Shown here: in pieces, positions 36,302-49,034 of the stretch | Layout: each line of letters opens with the position of its first letter | Numbering within the stretch: the stretch's first letter is position 1 | DNA from: Gambelia wislizenii | Lineage: Eukaryota > Chordata > Lepidosauria > Squamata > Crotaphytidae | DNA: 64,000 nucleotides | NCBI GenBank assembly: GCA_030847615.1 | Contig: JAUMIR010000002.1 | Coordinates: 286,854,028-286,918,027, forward strand | Reading direction: 5' to 3' | Position numbers and translations under genes: made by a program | The notes under the pieces: generated by a model | The model's input: the letters and a program-made list of their open reading frames with translations, nothing else | Database searches by the model: none | Told to the model about the DNA's origin: nothing

Positions 36302-37535
36302 CAGGCATGCACAGAATGACAGGGTTATGGAGATGTTCTGATAGGAAAAAAAATGCCAAACCAGCACAACCACAGCACACTTGTGCAAGTGAAGAGGAGG
36401 TGCAATAGTTTTGGCTTCAACACCGATATGTTGCTGTTTGCTTCACTAATGTAATTGCTGTGAGAAAGGAGGCTGGTGTAATAATGTTCTTAGTCAAGTG
36501 ATCCTTAAGAACTAGTCCAATGCCACCGGCTGCTGTCAACCTCAATTAACTATTGCATGGGTAAGGCAATATAGCACCCTCTTGGTGTTTTGAACTACAG
36601 CTCCCATAATCTCTTGCTATTGTTGGCTGTGGCTGGTAAGAATCAGAATCCAAATTTGATGGCGTGCACCAGGTTGCCTATCAGCGATATATTATGTCCC
36701 TTCTCTTAGAGAAACCTGTTATGGTGGAAACCTGGTAGGTTTCCCACTTTTAGAGATATACATGGAAACACAGCAAAGACGATTCAAGGAAAAGGTAAAA
36801 GCAATTATGATTTTTATAGTAATTCCAACTAGAGAAAGAAAGATACATTTTAGGATATGCTGGGGATGTGCAAGGGAACAAGGAGGAAGTAAACTCATGG
36901 CAATAAATGGTTATTGTTAAAGAGAACACCCTAAAATTGTCTCCACCACTACTGTCCCCTGGAAATACATAGTCGTTAATGCAGCTTTCTCCATTCCAGA
37001 ACTTCCGCCACCAGACTGCCAGTTGCTCTTCTTGTTCCAGGTATTTCCTGCATCCTACATTTTAGCGACAAGGCCTTGCCAGTGCTGGTCTGGCACTCTC
37101 CTACCCAAGGGTTCCCAGATCTCATAGCTTTGTCTCTCTTCTCTAATCCTCAAGGTGAAGAGGAGATATCTCAGGGTGACTTGAAAAGTATCTGTGTATT
37201 CCTTGTTTGGTTGATGTGATGTTTCTGTTTGAATGGAACCCGCCAATAACACGTCACCTTTAATTGACGGGACAAGCCGTCAATAGCTCTCAATATTGCT
37301 GTTTTCATGGTATTGATGAGCACATGAAATTCGTGTCCTGCTGTAACTGTGAGGTTACAGTGTGAATGGGTGGTCCTGTTTCCCCCCTCCGTGTTCCCAT
37401 TGAGAAAACTTCTGGGTGAAAACGTGAAGATGATCTACAGGATGCTCTTTTAATGAGATGCCCTGTTTGCTTAGCACATTTTTAGGTTTCTTTAAGTGCT
37501 TATGTGTTGATTTTGTTTGTTAATTATGTGTTTCA

Positions 37536-37744
37536 GTTATCCGCGGTACACAAAACAGAACACATACCACTTCCTAGAAAATGCCTAAAGAGGTGTCCTC
37601 CCTAGATATTTTCTAGTTTCTCCAAGGCAGCTCTATAGTATTTTAAACCAGAAGTTTATTTCAATGATGTTTGCTGTTACTCGCAGTTTCCAGTATCTGC
37701 GGTAAGTCCAGGAACCGAACCCCCGTGGATATGGGGGTCCTACT
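37536..37744 (-). mobile_element. Tigger-like MITE, truncated
   Basis: Same family as 1838-2070 on the other strand: TTATCCGCGGTACACAAAAC at left, GATATGGGGGTCCTACTGTG at right; one end missing. Followed by (GT)n at 37745. Confidence 0.7.
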
Positions 37745-37931
37745 GTGTGTGTGTGTGTGCATGCGTGCGTGCGTGCATTAACAAAACTATAGAACCAGTT
37801 GTTTAAAAATCGCCAACAGTGAAGTGCTGGTCCCTGTACTTCTCTGTCCAGGAATCAGCACTAATACCTCTGTGTGTGTGTTTATCTATCTATCTATCTT
37901 GGGTCTGCGGGAACAGTTCCTTGGTGGCACT

Positions 37932-38653
37932 ACCCCGTATATTCCAGTGTATAAGATGACTGGGCGTATAAGATGACCCCCCCCATTTTTAAGTTAAAAT
38001 ATAGAGTAAAATATACAACTCCCCATCACCCACCCTCCCCAAAGCCGTGATCGGGCTGCCGATCGCGGTTTCGGGGAAGGCGGGTGGTGGCTGGAAAGCT
38101 CCCCCCCTCCAGCCAGCCACCTTTCCCAAAGCCTCCCCGAAGCTGGCTGACTGGGGAATCTCCCCAGGCAGCCAGCCATCCCCCACGATTCCCCAACTCA
38201 TGAGGAGGCTGGCTGCCTGCCTGGGGAGAGGCTCAGCCCCTCCCGCCCAGCAAGGCTCTTCCTGCCCCGTGCAGCCTCGCTGGGCAGGGGGATCTTCTCT
38301 GTGACTTACAGTCAAGGAGAAGACCCCCTCCCACCCAGCGAGGCTCCCTCCCTCCCCCGTGCAGGTGGCTGGTGGCTGGAGGGAGGGCTTTCCAGCCACC
38401 ACCCACCCTTCCCGAAGCTGCAATCAGGATCCCGATTGCGGCTTCGGGGGGGGTACGGAGGGGTGAATAGGGCTCCCCATCACGGCTTCGGGAAGGGCGG
38501 GTGCTGGGAAGCCTCCCCCCAGCCAGCCAGCCACCACCCGTCCTTCCGAAGCCATGATGGGGGAGCCCTATTCCGGCGTATAAGACGACCCCCCACTTTT
38601 GAAAAGATTTTGAGAAGGTTAAAAAGTCATCTTATACACCGGAATATATGATA
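37932..38653. mobile_element. DNA transposon with GTATAAGATGAC ends
   Basis: Left CCGTATATTCCAGTGTATAA and, inverted at the right, CATATATTCCGGTGTATAAG; TA on both sides. Middle is GC-rich with several inverted CAGCCAGCC-type blocks. Superfamily not certain; TA flanks suggest Tc1/mariner-like. Confidence 0.65.
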
Positions 38654-38749
38654 ATTCTAATTGAGAGAAGACTCCTTATAAGGCAGAAAAAGGAGCAGCT
38701 ATGTGCTCCCCACTTTTGTTTAAAAGGACTTCATATGAACATACATATA

Positions 38750-39393
38750 GAGGTTGTCTAAGCAGCAGAAATATACTCCTTACAGAATGCAAGGAGAATA
38801 TGGCCTGTCCTAATGGCATTCCACATCATTTTCAGAAGGAGGGGGGCTAAAAACGCCATATACTCCACAGGAAAAGGCTTTGCTGCTTTCCCCAGAATTT
38901 TTAAAAAAACAGCAGGGAGAAAGCACATTCCTGCTCATTGGGACAAGCAACCAAATTGATTTGCTTTCCCAAAGGAGCAGAAGCTGAAAGCTGATTGGCC
39001 AGATGAGTACAGGGGAGGGGGCTTGCTAACAAAGCAAGCTCCTGAAATCACTATGGTTTTTTTTTTCACCTTAGTGAGCAAGCGCTAATGCAATAAAACA
39101 GGGGTTTGTGGGGTTTTTGCTTTTCTGTTAATGCGAAATATCGCACTTCCACATCTTAGATATGCTTTTTTTTTTAACTGTTTGGTGGCGGCAACTGGTG
39201 AGAATAAAAACATGAGTAATTCATTTGCGGCCACCATCTTGATTTGCAGGCATGCCCGTTTGCACAGCAAATGCAGATAGCCTGTAATCTGCCAAACCCC
39301 CCTCCAAAAAAACATGAAGACAAATTGCAGCTGCTGCGAGTTGCTTTTACTGAGCAACAATATGCTTCTTTATGCCCTCATATAGACAGCCCC
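38750..39393. mobile_element. 3-bp-TSD MITE, copy F
   Basis: Left GAGGTTGTCTAAGCAG, right inverse GGGGCTGTCTATATGAG, flanked by ATA at 38747-38749 and 39394-39396. 644 bp. Confidence 0.75.
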
Positions 39394-39893
39394 ATAGTAA
39401 AGCAGGTAAATACAGTAGTCATCGTTTTAACATGTGTTTTAAAAATTGGGACATGACTGAGCCATATAAAATGTTTTAACGTCCCATTGATTTCAGTTGA
39501 AAAGTGGAGCTCATGCAGAGATACGCCCTAGTTAAACCGATAGAATTTCAAAGTGCCTGCCTATTTCTGGATCATGCCACATATGTGCAGTGCACAGATT
39601 GTACAAGTGAGGCAAACCCATAAGGGCATTTAAAAAGTGTAGGCACCACAATGCACACAAGGGGGAAGCCACATGTGCAGAAGGCCTATACCTGCTCCTG
39701 GGTGCATATATATATGACACCATAACGTTCCCTTATGTTACATCTTTGGATCAAGTGGTTGTGTCAGTTTCTCACACATCTGTGCCCTCCAGATTTTATC
39801 AGCAATCTGAAATTTCAGAAAAATCCAAAGAACAGCCAAAGACAGACTATTAGCACTGTGTTGGACCATGCCTGTGTTCACAAGGGTCTAGAA

Positions 39894-40027
39894 CAAGGTG
39901 AGCAAATACAGTCTTTCAGATGGTGTTGAACTGCAACACCCAACTTTCCCCGCCACTTATTCTGCTGCTTAGAGATGATGGGAACTGCAGTCTTACAACA
40001 TCTAGACAGCACATTTTGTCCACCCTG
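39894..40027. mobile_element. short hAT-like MITE relic
   Basis: CAAGGTGAGCAAATACAG at left and inverse CAGGGTGGACAAAATG at right; central GTTGAACTGCAACACCCAAC. Confidence 0.55.
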
Positions 40028-40084
40028 CTTGTTTTACCTGGTGTAACAGAAATTGTATATTTTTAGGGAACTTTGGGAACCAAA

Positions 40085-40691
40085 GGTCCTGTCTACACGA
40101 CAAAAAAAAAATCCATATGGCATTAGAAAGATCAATTATCTCTACAAACCATCATTTGAATACAAATGTATCATTTGGAAGGGGGGCCACGAATCCCCCC
40201 ATAAAGCCTGGCAATTTGGCATTCGGAAAAATTTCCGGATCTGAGGGATTAATCTATGTGACTTCCAAATGATTGGTCATTTGTACACTCCTGTTTGCAC
40301 AGATACGAACAGGAGTGCAATCTGATTGGCTGGCCAGGTAGAGGGGGTGGGACTAGGAAAGAGAGAAACGATCTGCGGTCACCATGTTGGACTTCCGGCT
40401 TGGCAAGGGTCCGGTAAGTTTGTGCTATGTTTTTTCATGTTTATATTTAATTATTAAAATGTAATCACGGATGTCCTGATCGCAGGCACCTTTGTAAATA
40501 AAATAAAAAAGCAGCGGGAGATTTAAAACCGCCGCTTGGATCGCTCACTCTGGCCAGCTGGGCAAGGGGGGGGTCATATGGAGTTTAGGGGGGGTTAAAA
40601 ATTATGTAGGCAGATAATATACGTTCGCACAGCTGCCTTTTCAAATTTTTTACCCCTAAACAGTTTTTTTCCCCATCATGTAGACGAGGCC
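40085..40691. mobile_element. 3-bp-TSD MITE, copy C
   Basis: Left GGTCCTGTCTACACGAC, right inverse GGCCTCGTCTACATGATG, flanked by AAA at 40082-40084 and 40692-40694. 607 bp. Confidence 0.75.
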
Positions 40692-41575
40692 AAATTCTGA
40701 CAAGGGAAGGCACCAGGGGTGACTAACAGAGAATGCTTCAGTCAACCAAAGTGAATATCCTTGTTTGTGCCTGCCAGTCTGAGAAACTGTGGCCAAGTTG
40801 GATGAAGACACATGGGCTTATAGCCAGGTAGGAGGAAGACAACAGGCAAGGGACCAGGACCATTCAGAAGGAGGTGAGCTCCTCTTAAACAGACCTTTGG
40901 CTTACAGACAAAAGTCTCAAGAGCCATAAAAGAATGTAGCTACAGATGTCCCTTGATTATTAATATGGCTTTTGTTGGCTGGGGCACTTTAAAATTGCCT
41001 CTTCTGCCTCAGACTGAAAAATCCTTAGGCACCTAGTTTAGGGGAAAGAATGTGCTCAACAGAAACTTCATAACTTCACAGAACCCTGAAACAATGGAGA
41101 GACTGTTCTCTAACCCACAGCGGAACCTGTTTATCTGTTTATGTTAGCCATGGAGAATTTTTGAAGCGCTGCTTCTGATTATTCATACAGGTTAGTAAGA
41201 ACATGAGAAAAGCCTTGCTAGATCAAGCCTGTCCAGTCTGTTATTCTCCTTCAACTAGTGTAGTAGCCATATTGATGTCCTGCTGAGCCCAATAACAGAG
41301 CATGAAGAGGAATTTTTGACCTTTTCATGGCGGCGTTTAGAGGCACAATGAATGGAGTTTCTACTTAGCCAGAGCTTGGAAAAGTTTCTTCATGACTGCA
41401 ACCCCAGAATCTACTGTAGAATTCTGGGACTTACAGTCCAAAAAAGAAAGATTTCCTCATTCTGGTTCTTAAAAAATATATGGTTAAAGAAATAAAATCA
41501 AACAGCAAGGTAAAAGTTTTCAGGAGTGATTTACCATTGTCTTCTTCTACAGAGTACTAAACTCCTTTAGAGTTA

Positions 41576-42161
41576 GGGGTTGTCTAGATGGTGAAAATAC
41601 TCCTCATAGAATGTGAGGAGAACACCTTTGTTCAAATGAAATCTGAATGAGATTTGTGGTATTCGGAAGGAGGGGGCTCAAAACTCCAAAGACTACTTAG
41701 GAAAAGCCTTCATGGCTTTCCCTAAGTTTTAAAAATAATGCTTGGGGATGTGCATTACTGCTCATTTGGACAATTGATTGGGGATACTGCGCGTTCTCAA
41801 AGAAGAGCAAAAACGAACAGCAGATTGGTCGGATGTGTGCTGGGGTAGGCTTGGATTTTCGCATTGTCGATTGTGTGCTTTTTTGCTGCTCTGAGGTAAC
41901 TAAAAAGCTTTTTAAGCAGAAGGTCATACTTGCGCACTTTGCTTTAAACTTAAAAAAAATACTGTGCAGTGGTGACAATGTATGGAGAAAAATAGCACAC
42001 TAATTTACTCGACCACCATCTTGATTTGCAGGTATGTGCACTTCAAATGCAGATAGCTTTGCATACTATCATTTTTGCCAAAAGACCCTGAAGACGAATG
42101 CTGCTGCAAATTTGCAATAATGCCAGGAATCAGCATTATATCCTCTTGTCTAGACAAGCCC
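41576..42161. mobile_element. 3-bp-TSD MITE, copy D
   Basis: Left GGGGTTGTCTAGATGG, right inverse GGGCTTGTCTAGACAAG, flanked by TTA at 41573-41575 and 42162-42164. The empty site is visible at 48821. Confidence 0.85.
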
Positions 42162-42375
42162 TTAGCTATGGTGCCACTGCCATAATCACTGAGAGTTCCT
42201 TTGCTACTATCACCCCACCCACTACTGCTGCTGCCCAGTAGCTGTTTGGCACATTTAGCCTGGCTCTCCAGCAAAAGCCTGTCTGACATGGGAGATCCTA
42301 CCAGCAGCACTGCTACAGCAGCATAGCCTCTTGCCTCATAGGAGCACCCAATCCCACCACCACAGAAAGGTAGTG
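42162..42375. repeat. unclassified repeat, copy 1
   Basis: GCTATGGTGCCACTGCC to CCACCACAGAAAGGTAG, clearly similar along its length to 48821-49034. Each copy carries a different MITE insertion. Confidence 0.8.
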
Positions 42376-42419
42376 CCAAGGTGGAGCAGTCAAATTCTGC
42401 AAGAAGCAAGTCTGCCTGG

Positions 42420-42860
42420 GAATTTCAGGCATGAGGGAAAGTGAGAATGAGCAGCAGAGTACACGAAGCAAGGGGAAAGTGCACTGTGAGGGTGTGAGGT
42501 GAAGGGAGGGAAGGAGCAGGGAGTGAAGGGAAAGCAAGCAATGAGAATGGAGGAATGCAAAAAGTAAGCAAAGGGTCACACTGCAAGTACTCAAAGAAAG
42601 GTAAGAGGGTGAGTAGTAGGAAAGGGTGGCAAAATTGGGAAGGAAAAGAAGGGAAGAGAGAATGAGAGTTGCAGTGGCATGGTATGAGCAAGACAGGTGA
42701 GCATGATGAGGACAAGGGAGACAGATGTGTCACAAAGTGAGGGAAGGGGGTAGGAGATGCAGCAGTACAGTACAAAGAACTTGTGGGAGCATGTAAAGAC
42801 ATGTGGTGAATCCATGTGGGGGGGGATGTGGATGTGGGATGTTAGGAGCACAGTGACAAA
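42420..42860. other. purine-rich, strand-asymmetric tract
   Basis: Plus strand strongly G/A biased with GGAAAG/GTGAGG words. It opens long Leu/Ser/Pro-rich frames on the minus strand that resemble no family. Confidence 0.6.
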
Positions 42861-43199
42861 GGCAAGCCAACAGCAGCTGTGGTCCTCCAGGAGGAGGAGA
42901 ACAATGCAAATTAAATGATCCCATGCTCTGCTCCCTGAGGTGGCCACCTCATGATATTATTCTGAGGAAGGAAGGAAGGAAGGAAGGAGTTGGGAAGAAG
43001 CAAGAAGAGGAAGAGCAGGTAGATTTGAACTCTATTAAGGTAGATGTTTGATGGTGAATCTACAGATTTTGAGGTAATGGATGTAAACAATGATCTTTGA
43101 AAAAAGGTCAAGCCTTTTGATGGACCAACTATACATTTATTTGTCTTGAGAATATGGTCTGGACATCTGAACTGTCTATTCACCCATATGTCCTACTAG

Positions 43200-43345
43200 A
43201 GATGCATCTACACTGTAGAAATAATGCAGTTTGACACCACTTTAACTGCCATGGCTCCATCCTACAGAATCCTGGGATTTGTAGTTTTGTGGGGCACCAG
43301 CACTCTTTGGCAGAGAAGGCTAAAGACCTTGTAAAACTAAATAAT
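43200..43345. mobile_element. MITE fragment, GGCTGCTGCC-related
   Basis: GATGCATCTACACTGTAGAA, TAATGCAGTTTGACACCACT and CTGGGATTTGTAGTTTTGTG; right half missing. Confidence 0.65.
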
Positions 43346-43487
43346 AGTTACAACTGTGAAGATGTAGAAATAATTTCTGTTGAGAAGCGCAGAGATGATG
43401 TTAAGGGGGAAACACCTCTACCACACTGAATTGACATTTCCTTCAAAATATTTTTTTCCTTACACCAAGGAATACCTTCCCAAATTT

Positions 43488-43740
43488 TCAGAGGAGCAGC
43501 TGTGTTAGTCTTTTGTAGCAAAAACATCAGGATCTACTATCTACCCAACAGTATCTACCCTTAAAGGATAACAAGGTTTATTGGCACAAGCTTTTGCTGA
43601 CTGCAGCTCACTACCTCAAATGTATGAAGAGTCGCCTCAGATGGCACATATATATACACATAGTTGACCTGGGAGGATGTAATTAGTGAGGAAACAAGGA
43701 AGCAAAATGTAAAAAGTACAAACCTCTGTCATTACCTTAG
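43488..43740 (-). mobile_element. Penelope-like relic
   Basis: CAGCTGTGTTAGTCTTTTGT, ACAAGGTTTATTGGCACAAG and CTTTTGCTGACTGCAGCTCA, a common reptile repeat; decayed relative of 17040-17190. Confidence 0.45.
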
Positions 43741-44859
43741 CCAGCATTGAGAAACAATGGGTGGGTGAGAAAATAGACATCTTAGCACTATAAGCTGCTT
43801 AGCAGGTATATTTTGATGAAAAATCAAATAAGTGAAAGAATATTAGTTTCTGGTTATAATCAAATATTTATTCTGTATCTCTGAAGGAAATCAGACCATG
43901 TTTTTGTCTTCAATTACTGACTTTGTCCTTACTTTCCTCTGAAGCTTTCCCTGTGATTCAGATGGCAGTCATTCTCAGGGGCCTCCTGTGGCATGTTCAT
44001 TGATGTGTAGCTTTTGTCAGCAGTAAAAAAAAAATTGGTGGCAAAAAAAGAAAAGATCTGATGAAAATACCACTTGAAGTGTCTATGCATGATAATACAT
44101 TCATATTATTGTTGGTGTTCTTTTATTTGTACTTCCCTACAAATGTACATGCTCACTTCATATGGTTTAATTTCAACAGCAATCCTGTAAGGTAGTTGTG
44201 CTGAGAGGTAGTGGTGGTCCATTGTCATATAGTAAATTCCATGACAGAGTAGATTTGAACTTGGGTGGGCCTGTTCCTATACCAATACTCTCTGATCAAT
44301 TGTAACTGTAAAATACACTATGAAGGTTGAAACATCATGGGAGAAAAAAAATGCAACAACGCATGGACCTAATTTGCAGAATTAGAATGCAAAATAGACA
44401 ATTTGCAGAATCAGAATATTTTGTACAATATACAAATTAGATGCCCATATTTGAGGAAGCAGAATATGGCGACCCCATGCAGGGATTCATGAGGCTTTAA
44501 TTGTACTGTCACATTTTAAAATGATTTTACACTTTTTAAAATGTAATAGTATTTTAATATGATAAGTTGTTTAATGGTGTTTTAACTTTTTTACACTCAT
44601 GTTTTTATTTTTATTTTTTTATTTTTAAAACATTTTTGTAAACCTCCTTGGGTCTCACACTATGGGAAAGGCAAGATATTTAAATAAATACATGCATAAA
44701 TACATTTTAAAATAAGCAGAGGTGCCTTACCATCCTGCTCAGAGCATGGGCTGCCCATGCTTTGCTTCCATCTGTCCAGGTTTCTTTCTGACTCCTCTCT
44801 AGACCTAACAGTTTCCGCCAATTGTTCTGTCCCTGCCAGCAGTGTCTCAGAGGAGGGCA

Positions 44860-45305
44860 AAATGGAGGCCCGTGTTCATCTTTGTGAACCTGCCTGTGCT
44901 TTGAGATCTGCTGGGGAGGCCCTTCTCTCAGTTCTACCACCCTCACAGGTACATCTGGTGAGAACATGGGAGATGGCCTTCTCGGTGGCTGCCCCCAGGC
45001 TCTGGAACTCCCCTCCCAGAGACCTTAGACTGGCACACTCCCTACTTTCTTTTCATAGACAACTAAGGACTTTTCTGTTTTGACAAGCTTTTGATGATTG
45101 ATTGTGTAAGACCATCCCACCTAAACAATGTGCTGGATTTTGTTGTTGTTGTTGTGCTGATTTTAATGGTTTATGTTTTAACTGGTTTTAATTTTTTATA
45201 TTGTTTAACTTCTTTTTAACTTTTGTATTTTGTGAAGTTTTTTTAAAAATCTGTTGTAAGCCTGTTTGAGTCCCAAACTGGGGAAAAGGCAGGATATAAA
45301 TGTGT
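44860..45305 (+). mobile_element. L2-like LINE 3' end
   Basis: Encodes AFSVAAPRLWNSPPRDLRLA and QLRTFLF, then an AT-rich 3' UTR ending in AAAGGCAGGATATAAATG. A further 3'-UTR copy lies at about 44470-44700 (AAGGCAAGATATTTAAATAA). Confidence 0.7.
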
Positions 45306-46329
45306 CTGGCCTTGCAGTAACTTAAAACCTCAGTTGAGCAATTAAAAATATAGTTTAGACATCCAAAGAAAGGGGGCTGGCAAAGTGAGCAAAGAGATGT
45401 GAACAAAAAAGAAGAATTCTGGGTTTGAATGATTTTCTGTTTCACTTCTGCAATGCTAGAAATGTGGGAAATGAAGGGGAATTTCCTTTTGGGGGCAGAA
45501 TTCTTATTCAGGGGGGCATTCCCCCCCCCATAACTACACCCCTGGCTATTTTGTTACTGCAACAGTTGAGTAAATCTTGATTTCCTAGTGATGTAATGTT
45601 TCTCTTCTGTCCAACTATGCTCTTCGACTTCTAACACTCAAGAGCTCTCTCAACCCAAAGTCTCTGTTGTGCCTCAGAGCTGCTTTGATTAACTGCTCAA
45701 TTTCTCAATTGTTTATCTTCTATACATACCAGCGGGAGGCCCATTCCCCACTGGAAAGAGAACAGGACTACAGTAGCTAGAATAACAAAGGGGGAAAATG
45801 TTAAGCAGTGGCTGTTCTCTCAGGGAAATGGACTATTCTGGCAAAGGGATAGGGTGGGGATTTTCATTTCTTTTTTACATAGCAGGGGAAGGGGGGTAAT
45901 TTAGATTTCTGAATGTCACAATTAAAACCTCTAAGTATGCACACCTCATAATACTGTGTGTCATGGTGATTTAAAGCTTAAAAGAGCAAATCTTGACACA
46001 TAGAGACACGGCCTGTTACAGTCAACGTTTAGTCTAAGTTTCCTATCTGTGTGGCAGTGATACTTGGGATAGGCAGACTTCAGATTTTTGGAATCTGTTT
46101 TTAAAATTAGATTCCTCCAAAACCACCAGTTGAAAGTTAGGACAAAAGTCATATGCTTAAAAGAGTTCTGAGCCCAAGAATTTGTTATGACTAGAAGAAC
46201 TGAACAAAGGTCACAGTCCTTCCACACAAAAATCTGCAGTTGGTTATTGCACACTTTTGTAATTTCTGCAGCATGATTTATGACAGAGGGTGGGTTAGGG
46301 TAGTCATTTTGTCACCGTTAAACCATCAG

Positions 46330-47545
46330 GAGTCAATAGTAACCACAGAACCATTAACCACAGTAACCACAGGACCATTGCATTAATTTCCCATGTAAGC
46401 AAAATGATGCTCAAAACTCTACAACAAAAACTTTTACCATATATGGAGCAAGAAATGCCAGATGTCCAAGCTGGGTTCAGTAAAGGAAGAGGCAGGAGAG
46501 ATCATATTGCAAACATATGTTAGATAATGGAGCATAAAGATAATGGAGCATAACTTCAAAAGAAACTCAGACTGTGCTTTATAGATTATAGCAAAACCTT
46601 TCAGTGTATAGATCATGAAAACTATGGATCGCTTGTAAAGAAATGGATGTGCCACAACATTTAATTGTCCTGATGCATAAGCTATATTCAGGACAAGAGG
46701 CTACTGTTAGGACAGAATACAGAGAAACTGAATGGTTTTCAATTGGCAAGGGGGTGGAGGCAAGGCTGCATTTTATCACCCTAACTGTTTAGGTTGTATG
46801 CTGAACCTATCATACATAAAGCAGGATTAGACTTGGAGGAAAGAGGCATGAAAATTGGAAGAAGGAACATCAACAATTTAAGATATGTAGATAACACCAA
46901 AGTACTAGCAGGAAATAGCAAAGACTTGGAATGATTACTGAAGAAATTAAGGAAGAAAGAGCAAAGGTAGGTTTATAGCTGAACCTTAAGAAAGCAAAAA
47001 TAATGATCAAAGATGACTTAGATAACTTTAAAGTAGACACTGAAATAGTTCATGATTTTTCATACCTTCACTCAGTCATTAATCAGAATGGAGACTGCAG
47101 TCAAGAAATAAGCCAACTAGGACTTGGAAGCCCAGCTATGAAGGAATTAAACAAGATCCTGAAGTGTCAAGATATATAATTGAACACTGATGTTAGGATT
47201 GTCCATGCCATCATATTTCCTATTTTTATGTATGATTGTGAAAGTTGGACAGTGAAGAAAGCTGATAGGAAGAAAATCAACTCATCTGAAATGTGGTGCT
47301 GGAGAAGAGTTCTACAATACCATGGACTGCTAAAAAGACAAATAAATGGGTCCTTGAGCAAATCAAGCATGACCTCTCCATAGACACCAAGATGACTGAA
47401 CTGAGACTGCTGTACTTTGACATATCATGAGAAGAAATGGTTCACTAGAAAAGTCAATACTTGGTAAAGTAGAAGGTGATAGGAAAAGAGGAAGGTCGCA
47501 TTCCAGATGGATGGTTTCAATCAAGGAAGCCATGGCATGAGTGTA
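46330..47545 (+). mobile_element. BovB (RTE) LINE fragment, degenerate
   Basis: Frame-broken reverse transcriptase: GCACCTTT-free region with NLRYVDNTKVLAGN-like reading near 46870 and YDCESWTVKKADRKKINSSE near 47235, WCWRRVLQYHG after it, typical of BovB. Many stops. Confidence 0.75.
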
Positions 47546-48820
47546 ATCCTGATTTACATATGATATGTCCATTATCTAATGTATGTGTGCAGTATGATCC
47601 CTTGTGCCTCTTCCTTTCCTGAGCCCAGCTCAGACATCTGGCATTTCTTACTCCATATGTGGTAAAAGTCTTTGTTGTAGAATTTTGAGCATAACTTTGC
47701 TTGCATGGGAAGTTAATACAATGACCCTGTAGTTACTGCAATCCATGGTGTCCCATTTCTTAGGGACTGGAATGTATACTGAACATTTCCAATCTGTGGG
47801 CTATTGTTTTGTTTTATTTGGTGATTTATTTCTCCCAAGTGCCTTGAGTGCAGCTTCCATTTCACTCTCTAGAACTGAAGGTTCTTCATGTGATTCTTCC
47901 CGGAATGAATCTGTCATCCTTTCATCTCTTTTGTATAGTTCTTCAGTGTGTTGTGTTTCCATCATCTTTTTATTTCTATTTGGTCATATAATGTGTTCCC
48001 TTGCTGGTCATAAAGCATCCCCACTCTGGGTTTAAATTTGATTTCTTTGATCTTGTGGAAGAGATCTCTAGGTCTTTATTTTTTGTTGTCACATTCTATT
48101 CTGGGCACCACAATTCAGGAAGGATATTGAGAAGCTGGAACGTCTCCAGAGGAGGGTGACCAGAATGGTGGGTGGTCTGGAAGCCATGCCCTATGAGGAG
48201 TGGCTTAGGGAGCTGGGCATGTTTAGTATGGAGAAAAGAAGGTTGAAGGATGACATGATAACCATGTTTAAATATTTGAAGGGATGTCATACTGAGGATG
48301 GATCAAGCTTGTTTTCTGCTGCTCCAGAGACAAGGACATGGAGCAGTGGATTCAAACTACAGGAAAGAAGATTCCATCTAAACATTAGGAAGAACTTCCT
48401 GACAGTAAGAGCTGTTTGGAAGTGGAATATACTGCCTCAGAGTGTGATGGAGTCTCCTTCTTTGGAGGTTTTTAAGCAGAGGCTGGATGGCTATCTGTCA
48501 GGAATGATTTGATTGTGTATTCCTGCATGGCAGGGGGTTGGACTGGATGGTCCTTGTGTTCTCTTCCAATTCTATGATTCTATTTCTCTGCATTGACTAT
48601 TATAGTAGTTCTCCTTGTCCCTGTGCACAAGTTGCTGAACAGTTGCATTCTGGGTTCTGACTCTATTTCTGTCCCCTTTTACTTTTGCTTCTTGTCTGTC
48701 CATAACTGCTTGAAGAGTTTCTCATCATAGGGGTTTCATTGTCTCATCACACAGCTTTTGTGGTAAAAGATCTTCAAATGGAGGCTTACCATGCCTCCTT
48801 CTGTGCAGTACTAACAAGCG
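47546..48820 (-). mobile_element. second BovB fragment, inverted, split by CR1
   Basis: Reverse complement of 47560-47720 (ATGGAGTAAGAAATGCCAGA) matches 46420-46500 in the plus copy, so the two overlap in content and are separate copies. Continues after the CR1 inserted at 48104-48588. Confidence 0.65.
48104..48588 (+). mobile_element. CR1 LINE 3' fragment, nested in BovB
   Basis: Encodes LERLQRRVTRMVGGLEAMPY, EEWLRELGMFSMEKRRLKDD and ends SPSLEVFKQRLDGYLSGMI, then TTCCAATTCTATGATTCTAT. Confidence 0.9.
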
Positions 48821-49034
48821 TTAGCTATGGTGCCACTGCCGTTATCTCTGAGATATCCTCTGTCAATGTCACTCCACACTACTGCTGCTGCCCAGTAGTT
48901 GTTTGACCAATTTAGTCTGGCTCCTCAGCAAAAGCCTCTCTGTCAGACATGGGAGACCCTACTAGCAGCACTGCTACCATCAGCATAGCCTCTTGCCTCA
49001 CTGGAGCACACAGTCCCACCACTGCGAAAATGTA
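48821..49034. repeat. unclassified repeat, copy 2
   Basis: Paralogue of 42162-42375 that lacks MITE copy D and is interrupted at its far end by MITE copy E. Confidence 0.8.

Noticed and set aside
36165..36388. Phe/Leu/Ser repeat proteins
   Set aside because: Translation of a (GA)n/(GAAA)n microsatellite.
42425..42947. Overlapping Leu/Ser/Pro-rich proteins on the minus strand
   Set aside because: Low-complexity translation of a purine-rich tract; no domain or splice structure.
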